Shown here piece by piece: positions 26,637-32,898 of a stretch of DNA of 32,898 nt. The position numbers and the translations under genes are program-made. Each line of letters starts with the position of its first letter. Position 1 is the stretch's first letter. The notes beneath the pieces were generated by a model. The model searched no databases. It was not told where the DNA came from and was given only the letters and a program-made list of their open reading frames with translations. Origin of the DNA: Paraglaciecola arctica BSs20135 (lineage in GTDB: Bacteria > Pseudomonadota > Gammaproteobacteria > Enterobacterales > Alteromonadaceae); assembly GCF_000314995.1 (NCBI RefSeq), contig NZ_BAEO01000070.1, forward strand, positions 1 through 32,898, in the 5' to 3' direction.

Positions 26637-26764
26637 TATACCCAAAGCCATTGGAGTGGCAGCTAGGCGGCAATCGAACTCAGCCCCATGAGCTTAGGCG
26701 TACTAAGTGATTGGGGTGAGTGAGAGCAGCCAACAACGCTGCAACTTCAAGGGAGACGGGTATA
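26637..26764. repeat. 128-bp palindromic intergenic element (MITE/ERIC-like)
   Basis: The element starts with TATACCC and ends with GGGTATA. Internal arms also pair: ATTGGAGTGGCAGC with the complement of GCTGCAACTTCAAG (11 of 14), CTCAGCCCCAT with ATTGGGGTGAG, and a central CTTAG-GCGTA-CTAAG hairpin. The whole unit can fold as one long imperfect stem-loop. It fills the gap between two convergent genes, starting 5 nt after one stop and ending 1 nt before the other. From memory, similar elements recur in Alteromonadales and Vibrio genomes. No coding capacity is seen; it may act as a bidirectional terminator. Confidence 0.7.
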
Positions 26765-26765
26765 T

Positions 26766-28556
26766 TTAACCCAGCATATCTTTTACGGACGCACCGCTAG
26801 CATAATGTTGTTGACTGACTCTAAGGCTAGTTTTCATATAGAGTTCGTCAATCTCATCGGCTGGCATAAATTTATCGCTGAATCCCGGCATAGCAGGGTC
26901 AATATGCAACCTAGCACTGTTGATGAAATGTGCAATCAACTCCTTCACATTGTCAGTACCCATTGCTATACGCATAGTCGTCAGATAGATACCACTCTTG
27001 GCTTGCGCCTCAGGGTCTAACTCACTGTGAGAAGTTAATGCTGGGCATAAAACAATAGTATTGTGCTGACCAATGCTCACCTGATGGCTAAAAGCCGGTT
27101 CAAGAGCATCAAAAAAGCGCACGAAGGTATCGCGACTAATATCAGTGCCTTGCATGTCCACAGTAAATAGAGCACATGGCCAACCGTGGCGCATTTGCCC
27201 CTCTCTTAATGCTGCGTTGGGGTGACCTTCTATCGCATGACAATTAACGTTAAAGCTTTTATGAGAAGCTAAAAATTGACTAAATACAAAAGTATTGATC
27301 ACCTTTTGCATAATGCGCATTTCGAGGGTTTTCATACCGGTTAATACATCAAAGGCTTTTTCAGAGTCTAAAAAAGCGCCCTTAATGTAATACACATCCC
27401 AGAACATGGTTTTTGACCAATCATAACCATTTACACAATCGCCTTTACCTTGGAACATGCGATAGGCTTCGCCAATCACCACTCCTGCCGTGGTTGCACC
27501 GCTACCACAAATGTCTTTGGTGTAACTATGCATCACATAATCTGGGCGTTCTTCTTTATCATCACGTTGTAATGGTTGATGTAAAATGGGGGTGGCGAGT
27601 GTGGCATCTAACATCACGACATGGCCAGATGCATGAGCAATTTTGCTGATCCCAGCCACATCAAGCACATAACCATGAGGGTTACAGGGAGACTCCATAT
27701 ACACATGCAAAGCGTTCCCCCCATCGAGACGTTTAGAATGTTTAGTTTTGGTTTGTTGCATAAAACTAGAAAATTCTTCGGCTGAATATCCATCAAACCA
27801 CTCAAGTTGAACATTTAAACGGTTTTCACGAGCAAAAAAGTCGTGTAATAGTTGATACACTCCGCCGTATACATTACGGGATACAATTAACACATCACCA
27901 TGGCTTAAAACATTAGATAACAGCGCATCAATAGCAGCCATACCCGAGTTAAAGTTCCATGCGAGATAATCTGCAGCATAAGGTCCGGCTTCTAAGTCCA
28001 CTATGGCATTGGCTAATGAAATATTAGTTGGATTGAGTAAGCGCGAATAAATCTGATGAGTTGATTCTTTGCCTTGAAAGGCATCATCTACCCATTCTGT
28101 ACAGGCATACACATAGGTAGCAGTTCTGACAACTACTGGAGTGGCTGAAAACAACGCAGTGACATTGTCGAACAATGGATAATGGCTTTTACTCACTTGA
28201 GAGCCAGATTGTTTACTTAAACTTTGATAAGTCGCGCGAAAAGGGTTTTGCAAGGTGTCGAGGATTTTGGCAATTTGAAAAGACAAAAACTTTTTTGCAT
28301 TAAAATAGGCGACTTTATTTTCTTTACTCAAACCTTCAAGGGTATCGCTGGTGATCTTCCAAAGTTGTTGCATATTGGCTTGGGTGTAATACAAATGCTG
28401 GGCCGTATTAAACAAAGCTTGCCCATACTCGCTATTTTTGTCGATACCAAAATGCGCCAATTGTTCGTCTGTTAGCTCATCAATTGTAGTAGCCTGTGTG
28501 GTGTTTCTTTTTGGCGATAATATTTTTGCTTGGTCAGTTATATTGGTAGCACTCAT
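26766..28556 (-). CDS. Cys/Met-metabolism-type PLP enzyme (trans-sulfuration family) with long N-terminal extension
   Basis: A 596-residue PLP enzyme of the cystathionine gamma-synthase/lyase fold family. It has IYSRLLNPTN (169-178, the Tyr/Arg that contacts PLP phosphate across the dimer), NFNSGMAAI (201-209), ESPCNP (288-293), the MLDATLATP Asp and Schiff-base Lys347 in HSYTKDICGSGATTAG. Members are normally about 400 residues. Here about 130 extra residues precede the catalytic region, helical and charged with no known domain, and there are insertions near 330-338 and 360-380. Substrate could be a homoserine ester, cystathionine, methionine or a related amino acid; motifs do not decide. 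The gene is cytoplasmic and divergent from a 2-hydroxyacid dehydrogenase, hinting at amino-acid to 2-oxoacid to 2-hydroxyacid chemistry (inference). Confidence 0.82.
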   Translation of the reverse strand: MSATNITDQAKILSPKRNTTQATTIDELTDEQLAHFGIDKNSEYGQALFNTAQHLYYTQANMQQLWKITSDTLEGLSKENKVAYFNAKKFLSFQIAKILDTLQNPFRATYQSLSKQSGSQVSKSHYPLFDNVTALFSATPVVVRTATYVYACTEWVDDAFQGKESTHQIYSRLLNPTNISLANAIVDLEAGPYAADYLAWNFNSGMAAIDALLSNVLSHGDVLIVSRNVYGGVYQLLHDFFARENRLNVQLEWFDGYSAEEFSSFMQQTKTKHSKRLDGGNALHVYMESPCNPHGYVLDVAGISKIAHASGHVVMLDATLATPILHQPLQRDDKEERPDYVMHSYTKDICGSGATTAGVVIGEAYRMFQGKGDCVNGYDWSKTMFWDVYYIKGAFLDSEKAFDVLTGMKTLEMRIMQKVINTFVFSQFLASHKSFNVNCHAIEGHPNAALREGQMRHGWPCALFTVDMQGTDISRDTFVRFFDALEPAFSHQVSIGQHNTIVLCPALTSHSELDPEAQAKSGIYLTTMRIAMGTDNVKELIAHFINSARLHIDPAMPGFSDKFMPADEIDELYMKTSLRVSQQHYASGASVKDMLG

Positions 28557-28696
28557 GTTAACGTCTCTGTGGATTATGGAATTGACAACTCAAGAGTAAA
28601 CCGAATTTAATTCAAAAATAAGACATAAATGACAAATATAATTTTAAAAACACCCAAAACAAGTAATTTAATCTTTACATGGTAACTATTTAATCT
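28557..28696. promoter_or_regulatory. Divergent promoter region, PLP enzyme / hydroxyacid dehydrogenase
   Basis: On the plus strand a perfect TATAAT (28637-28642) could be the -10 box of the dehydrogenase, although no good -35 box lies 17 bp upstream. On the minus strand TTTACT (28600-28595), a 16-bp spacer and CATAAT (28578-28573) could serve the PLP enzyme, giving a very short leader. Both are consensus matches only. Confidence 0.3.
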
Positions 28697-29632
28697 ATGC
28701 ATAACTTAGCTATTTTGAGTCGTGATACCACGCTCTACATGACATTGCTTGAAGAGGCGCAGTTGCCATTTCTAGCGCTAATATTGGCAGACAACAAACT
28801 TCCCGAGTCCTTTGATTATTCACAGGTAGACATATTATTTGGTGATCCGGATTTAACCGCGCAAGTAGTTAACCGCTGCAGCAACCTAAAATGGCTGCAA
28901 TCTACTTGGGCTGGCAACGCGGCCCTTTTTGCCTTAGATAAAAATAACTATCAACTCTGTGGCGTAAAAGGTGTATTTCAACAAGCGATGCAAGAATATG
29001 TATTTGCTTACCTGCTATATTTTTCCCGTAATTTGGCTGGATTTAATCAGGCACAGAAACACAAAATATGGGCAGCGCCGACTTATCAGTCATTAGCAGG
29101 TAAAACCTTAGGAATAATGGGAGTCGGGGATATAGGTCAAGCAGTAGCGAAGATGGCTAAACAATTTTCAATGAAAACACGTGGCTATACTAGAACCACT
29201 AATAACTGCGAATATATTGATCAATATTACACTTATGACGACACACAAGCGTTTGCAGCTGGATTGGATTATTTGGTATGCCTATTACCACAAAGCAGCG
29301 AAACGACCGGACTTATCGACCAAAAGTTTTTATCTTATTTGCCGCAACACTGCGTATTGATCAATGCGGGGCGAGGTACAACAATAGTGGACAACGCCTT
29401 AATCGATGCAATAAAAAATCAGGCACTACAAGCGGCAGTGTTAGATGTATTTGAGCATGAGCCATTGCCTGAGCATCACCCATATTGGCAGTTAGACAAT
29501 ATCTACGTTACCCAGCACACAGCTGCAGAATCATTACCAGAAGACATTTTCCCCATATTCAGCGAAAATTATCGTAGATATATCAATGGATTAACCCTTC
29601 AACACCTTTTAGATTTTAACAAAGGCTATTAA
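28697..29632 (+). CDS. D-2-hydroxyacid dehydrogenase (GhrA-like)
   Basis: A 311-residue NAD(P)-dependent dehydrogenase of the D-isomer-specific family. The Rossmann motif is GIMGVGDIG (about 139-147). The catalytic triad is visible as Arg in NAGRGTTIVD, Glu in FEHEPLP and His in TQHTAAES. It would reduce 2-oxoacids such as glyoxylate, hydroxypyruvate or larger keto acids to D-2-hydroxyacids. The length and lack of an ACT domain fit GhrA-type enzymes rather than SerA. The ribosome site before the ATG at 28697 is weak. It is divergent from the PLP enzyme, and the two may form a small shared pathway. Confidence 0.9.
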   Translation: MHNLAILSRDTTLYMTLLEEAQLPFLALILADNKLPESFDYSQVDILFGDPDLTAQVVNRCSNLKWLQSTWAGNAALFALDKNNYQLCGVKGVFQQAMQEYVFAYLLYFSRNLAGFNQAQKHKIWAAPTYQSLAGKTLGIMGVGDIGQAVAKMAKQFSMKTRGYTRTTNNCEYIDQYYTYDDTQAFAAGLDYLVCLLPQSSETTGLIDQKFLSYLPQHCVLINAGRGTTIVDNALIDAIKNQALQAAVLDVFEHEPLPEHHPYWQLDNIYVTQHTAAESLPEDIFPIFSENYRRYINGLTLQHLLDFNKGY

Positions 29633-29732
29633 GGGAAATCCTTCAGGTGACCATTTTAATGGGTATTACCGAGTACAAACCCAATAAATTCGATTTGAAT
29701 GGCTAGGCAGAGTTGATATTTTTCTGGCGCAA

Positions 29733-30584
29733 CTAGTCCAATAACGAACCAGAAAAATGACGCATTTCATTCGGTAATGCTGGGTTAGTTAAGGTAAATA
29801 TTTTCCTATCCCGTAAATTGAAGCGTTGCACCACATCACCATGATGATGCTCAAAAAGCGTATCAAACTCCCCACTAGCTTTTATCTCGTTGAGTCCTTT
29901 TTTCACACGTAGAGCCAAACTAGGTTTATTCGGTGTGACATAAAACACTAAAGGAAATGGATAATAAAGCATCAAAGATGGCTCAATGCTAATACCACCT
30001 ATAGGCACTGCATTATGATTAAATATCTCTTCGATTTCATTCACACCCAAAGCGACATAGTCGAAAGTAGCATTTTTTAATAGCAAAAATAAATCGTCTA
30101 AGCTTCCCTGTTCATTAACCTTGTATTGATTATGCCGAAATAAGTCCGCATCAGCCCAAGTTTCAGGAATGCCAATTGATAACGATTGGAGCTGTTGGGG
30201 TTTGTTGATTTGAGCGAACTTTGCTAATGATCCGTCTGTCACCAAAAGTAAGCGGTAACCTAACAATCCTTTGGTGAGTGGTTCAGGGATCACCAATTTT
30301 TGTTTGTCTTCAAATTTTACATTTCCAGCCACTGTCACCAAAATATCGGCACCATTAGCAAAGATATTGGCTTCATCATCGGCACTAGGGTAATCAGTGT
30401 TATCGACTCGTACGTCCACAGCTCCATATTCTTGATTAGTCACATTTAGACAGGCTTCAAGTAAAGCTAATTCGTAATTCTGCCTTGCTGGAGACTTATT
30501 ACCATTCCAAAAATTTACCTGTTGCATCCGCTTAGTCCTAACAATGACCCGATTGGCCGATTTACACTTTGATTCTGCGCTCAA
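29733..30584 (-). CDS. Extracellular solute-binding-protein-like (SBP_bac_3 type), 5' end doubtful
   Basis: This 283-codon frame resembles periplasmic amino-acid-binding-type domains. It has an opening strand (RVIVRTK), a middle GYRLLLVTDG hinge, LQSLSIGIPETWADADLFR, and a late LPLVFYVTPNKPSLALRVKKGLNEI followed by SGEFDTLFEHHH, typical of the closing helix in this family. Such domains bind small ligands for uptake or sensing; no ABC permease is adjacent, so it may be an orphan sensor-like protein. The frame begins at a TTG (30584) with no ribosome site. An ATG at 30527 has AGGA 8 nt upstream but would cut off the first strand. Upstream, removing one T near 30620 would give MAKINCILHIVALSAES, a plausible signal peptide, so a frameshift is suspected. 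Confidence 0.6.
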   Translation of the reverse strand: MSAESKCKSANRVIVRTKRMQQVNFWNGNKSPARQNYELALLEACLNVTNQEYGAVDVRVDNTDYPSADDEANIFANGADILVTVAGNVKFEDKQKLVIPEPLTKGLLGYRLLLVTDGSLAKFAQINKPQQLQSLSIGIPETWADADLFRHNQYKVNEQGSLDDLFLLLKNATFDYVALGVNEIEEIFNHNAVPIGGISIEPSLMLYYPFPLVFYVTPNKPSLALRVKKGLNEIKASGEFDTLFEHHHGDVVQRFNLRDRKIFTLTNPALPNEMRHFSGSLLD

Positions 30585-30645
30585 TGCGACAATATGTAGA
30601 ATACAATTTATTTAGCCATCTAACTTAGTCATTTATGGACACAAT

Positions 30646-32004
30646 ATGAAATCACATGTTTTTATGACCTCTCGTTTATTTTCTTCATTATTATTTTTGG
30701 CTCTAAGCAGTCCATTACTAGCTTGTAATAGCTCGACTCAATCCCCTGCCGTTGTAAAAGTAGTCAAACTAGATAATCAATATTCCCTAACCGTAAATGG
30801 TCAACCCTTTAATGTAAAAGGGGTTGGGTTGGGCTACAAAAACAATGAAACAGTCCTAGCCTTAAAAGAAGCGGGAGGTAATAGCTTTCGAACTTGGGAC
30901 TTAGACCATATAGAGCAAGAATTAGCCATAGCAGAAAAACTCGGACTGATGATGGCAGTAGGCATAAAGACAGGTAAAGAGTTATTAGGCTTTGATTACA
31001 ACGACGAAGCAGCCGTAGCAGCGCAATTTGAACGTGTTACTGCTGCCATCGAAAAATACAAAAATCATCCTAATGTACTGATGTGGGTGATTAACAATGA
31101 ACCTAATTTATTGTTTGACGAAGCAGGCGAGTTAAAACAAGTCAACACTAAGGTTTATGAAGCTATGGGTGACATCATTGATTATATTCATAAAAATGAT
31201 CCCAACCACCCTGTTACTTTTAGTCTTGCCGGTGCTAGGCCAAACGATATCGCCCAAGTAATAAAATACGCACCCAATATCGATATTTTGTCCGTGCAAA
31301 ATTATGGAGATTTAGTTGGGTTACCCGCAAGCATCGCCGAAAGTAACCTAGACAAACCTTACATGGTGACCGAGTTTGGTCCTATGGGACATTGGGAGTT
31401 ACCCACCACTGAATGGGATCGCGAAATTGAAGAGCCCAGTGCAGTTAAAGCGGCAGGTATGGCCAAACGTATGCAAGATGTCATCCTTGACGATAAAACC
31501 GGTAAAATCATCGGTTCCTTTGCGTTTTTCTGGGGCCAGAAACAAGAACGCACCCCTACCTGGTATGGCATGTTTAACGAATCGGGTGAACAAACAGCCC
31601 GCATAGACGAACTGACTCGGATGTGGACAGGACAGTACCCAGCTAACCGTGCGCCATTGTCCAAAGCTATCACGATCAATAATAAACAAGCCGTTGAAAA
31701 TGTGCGTTTGCAAGCCGGACAACCTGCCGTAGTCAAAGTACAAGTATCAGATCCAGATGGCGACCTATTAACTCATGAATGGGTGTTGATGAAAGAAGTG
31801 GAGACTCGCAGTCAAGGGGGACATTTTGAAGCAAAACCGGCAGCCTTGGCATTACAAATACTCAAATCTGAGGTTCAAGCAGATTACGTTGAAATGACCT
31901 TTAACGCCCCTAATGAAATCGGCGAGTATCGTTTATTTAACTACGCCTACGACGGAAAAAACAAAGTAGGTAATGCAAATATTCCTTTTATGGTTGAGAA
32001 TTAG
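30646..32004 (+). CDS. Clan GH-A glycoside hydrolase lipoprotein
   Basis: A 452-residue predicted lipoprotein with a signal peptide ending in SPLLAC (lipidated Cys27). Residues about 40-330 form a TIM-barrel glycosidase of the GH2/GH5-like clan: GNSFRTWD early in the barrel, the acid/base Glu152 in WVINNEPN and the nucleophile Glu243 in VTEFGP. After it (about 340-452) is a beta-sandwich with VQVSDPDGDLLTHEWVL, PKD/Ig-like, perhaps for substrate binding. It probably trims an oligosaccharide at the outer membrane or in the periplasm; the exact glycan is not evident. The gene is divergent from the solute-binding-like gene and ends at a hairpin terminator. Confidence 0.82.
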   Translation: MKSHVFMTSRLFSSLLFLALSSPLLACNSSTQSPAVVKVVKLDNQYSLTVNGQPFNVKGVGLGYKNNETVLALKEAGGNSFRTWDLDHIEQELAIAEKLGLMMAVGIKTGKELLGFDYNDEAAVAAQFERVTAAIEKYKNHPNVLMWVINNEPNLLFDEAGELKQVNTKVYEAMGDIIDYIHKNDPNHPVTFSLAGARPNDIAQVIKYAPNIDILSVQNYGDLVGLPASIAESNLDKPYMVTEFGPMGHWELPTTEWDREIEEPSAVKAAGMAKRMQDVILDDKTGKIIGSFAFFWGQKQERTPTWYGMFNESGEQTARIDELTRMWTGQYPANRAPLSKAITINNKQAVENVRLQAGQPAVVKVQVSDPDGDLLTHEWVLMKEVETRSQGGHFEAKPAALALQILKSEVQADYVEMTFNAPNEIGEYRLFNYAYDGKNKVGNANIPFMVEN

Positions 32005-32012
32005 CGACAACT

Positions 32013-32044
32013 AAAGACTAAAACAAAGCATTGCTTTAGTCTTT
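32013..32044 (+). terminator. Intrinsic terminator after the glycosidase gene
   Basis: The stem AAAGACTAA pairs with TTAGTCTTT, with an internal AGC-ATT-GCT tip, followed by a T-rich tail (TCATTTTC). It starts 8 nt past the glycosidase stop. Confidence 0.7.
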
Positions 32045-32076
32045 TCATTTTCATGCTAACCCTATATGGAGCATTC

Positions 32077-32448
32077 ATGTCAGACCCCCTAGACAATATT
32101 GCGCAATTTACACCAGAACAACGCCTAAGCTACTTAGTAAAAGAATGTATCTTAAATAAACAAGTTTGGATCCTGACAGACCAAGACGGTTGCGTAATGC
32201 TCAATACCGAAGATGAAGATTGTACACCTGTATGGCCAAACGAGGATTTTGCTAAAGCATGGGCAACGGGTGATTGGTCTGAATGTGAGCCTAAGGCGAT
32301 TGATTTAAAAACCTGGCATAGCCGCTGGACCCAAGGGTTAGAAGACGACGACGTGGCCATCGCAGTTTTCCCGAGCGAAAATGAAGAAGGGCTAGTGATT
32401 TCTGCACAAGAATTTGATTTTGAATTAAAGACAAAAGCGAGAAAATAA
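32077..32448 (+). CDS. DUF2750 family protein
   Basis: A 123-residue cytoplasmic acidic protein matching the DUF2750 pattern: QVWILTDQDGCVML, a central TPVWPNEDFAKAWATGDWSECEPKAIDL and WHSRWTQGLEDDDVAIAVFP. The family function is unknown. The ATG at 32077 is chosen because GGAG lies 5 nt upstream; an in-frame ATG at 32053 has no ribosome site. It follows the glycosidase gene but is separated from it by a terminator, so it is probably expressed separately. Confidence 0.85.
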   Translation: MSDPLDNIAQFTPEQRLSYLVKECILNKQVWILTDQDGCVMLNTEDEDCTPVWPNEDFAKAWATGDWSECEPKAIDLKTWHSRWTQGLEDDDVAIAVFPSENEEGLVISAQEFDFELKTKARK

Positions 32449-32898
32449 AGCATTTCTGGATTAATCGCCACTCGCTCTACCAATGATTATGAATAGAACT
32501 TCATCGAATTGACAGACTGCAATGAACATATTGCCAATATTCAACAATGAGTCCTTGAGTAACGGCAAAACTGAGAAAGCAGTCGGTAACATCCTCCCGT
32601 TTATCCCCCGTAATTCCCGCGAAGGCGGGAACCTCCAACAACATCTGTAGATTTCAATAAAGTATCTTATTTCCAAAATTAAAATTGATTGAAATACACT
32701 AATATAATACTGTTTTTAAACGATTTAAATTGGCTGCACGGTAAATGTTAGTGGGTTCCCTCCTCCGAGGGAATGACGTGTAATATCTTCAATATCTGCG
32801 TCGTCAGCGAGGTGTAATATCTTAAAAATCCTCACCGTCTGTTTACTGCTAATTGGGATCGTTCACTGAGCGGTTCGGCTATGACCGCTTTTGGCACA
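32449..32898. other. Gene-free right end of the window
   Basis: No credible coding sequence was found. It contains the element at 32609-32778, a 12-bp direct repeat GTGTAATATCTT (32778-32789 and 32812-32823) and, near the edge, an AGCGGT/ACCGCT hairpin with a short T run that may belong to a gene beyond the window. Confidence 0.5.
32609..32778. repeat. 170-bp MITE-like element bounded by inverted hairpin repeats
   Basis: The left end (32609-32633, with the ATTCCCGC..GCGGGAA hairpin) and the reverse complement of the right end (32754-32778, TTCCCT..AGGGAA hairpin) match at roughly 20 of 25 positions. Each end is itself a small palindrome. The 120 bp between is AT-rich and non-coding. The layout resembles NEMIS/REP-type mobile repeats; the name is an inference. 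Confidence 0.5.

Noticed and set aside
29719-29757. TTTTTCTGG/CCAGAAAAA inverted repeat as a terminator of the solute-binding-like gene
   Set aside because: It has a 21-nt loop and one arm lies inside the coding end, so it is too weak to call.
32461-32676. A 71-codon minus-strand frame at the right end
   Set aside because: It runs through the repeat element, has no ribosome site and resembles no family.

Overview
The window is AT-rich Gram-negative chromosomal DNA. The gene content suggests a marine gammaproteobacterium of the Alteromonadales (Glaciecola/Paraglaciecola/Alteromonas-like). Supporting signs are DUF2164 and DUF2750 proteins, a GlyGly-CTERM-like tail joined to cadherin-like and choice-of-anchor domains, several two-component systems, an RND efflux pair and a secreted glycosidase lipoprotein. 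The taxonomic call is an inference from families and style, not from a marker gene. No rRNA, tRNA, CRISPR array, transposase or phage gene was seen.

Layout. 1-433 (-): 5' part of an exported FG-GAP/VCBS repeat protein, apparently frameshifted at about 88, running off the left edge. 663-704: a perfect 17-bp hairpin closing the next operon. 730-6788 (-): a compact four-gene unit read right to left, comprising a membrane-anchored class III aminotransferase, a PHP-phosphoesterase/GT4 glycosyltransferase fusion, a phosphatidylserine-decarboxylase-family enzyme and a DUF962/Mpo1-like membrane protein. The first three are separated by only 2 nt each. I read this as a candidate undescribed lipid or glycolipid pathway and consider it the best lead in the window. 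A perfect 14-bp hairpin lies 4 nt in front of its first start codon.

6991-13890 (-): a 2299-residue surface protein with two sets of seven 49-residue repeats (probably two seven-bladed propellers), many Ig/cadherin-like domains, a GlyGly-CTERM-like tail, then a second signal-peptide-like segment and an OmpA-like beta-barrel. Divergent from it, 14117-16979 (+) holds a hybrid histidine kinase with HPt domain and an OmpR-type regulator. 17041-21290 (-) is an RND permease and its periplasmic adaptor, preceded by a DUF2164 gene. 21990-24459 is a 7TM-DISM sensor kinase and a NarL-type regulator whose 3' ends overlap head-on by 35 nt.

24689-26632 (+) is a lipoprotein with a PKD/Ig-like domain. It is followed by a 128-bp palindromic repeat element, then a divergent pair: a Cys/Met-metabolism-type PLP enzyme (-) and a D-2-hydroxyacid dehydrogenase (+). 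The right end has an extracellular-solute-binding-like protein with a damaged or unrecognised 5' end (-), a GH-A-clan glycosidase lipoprotein (+), a DUF2750 protein (+), and about 450 bp without genes that contain a MITE-like element bounded by inverted hairpin repeats.
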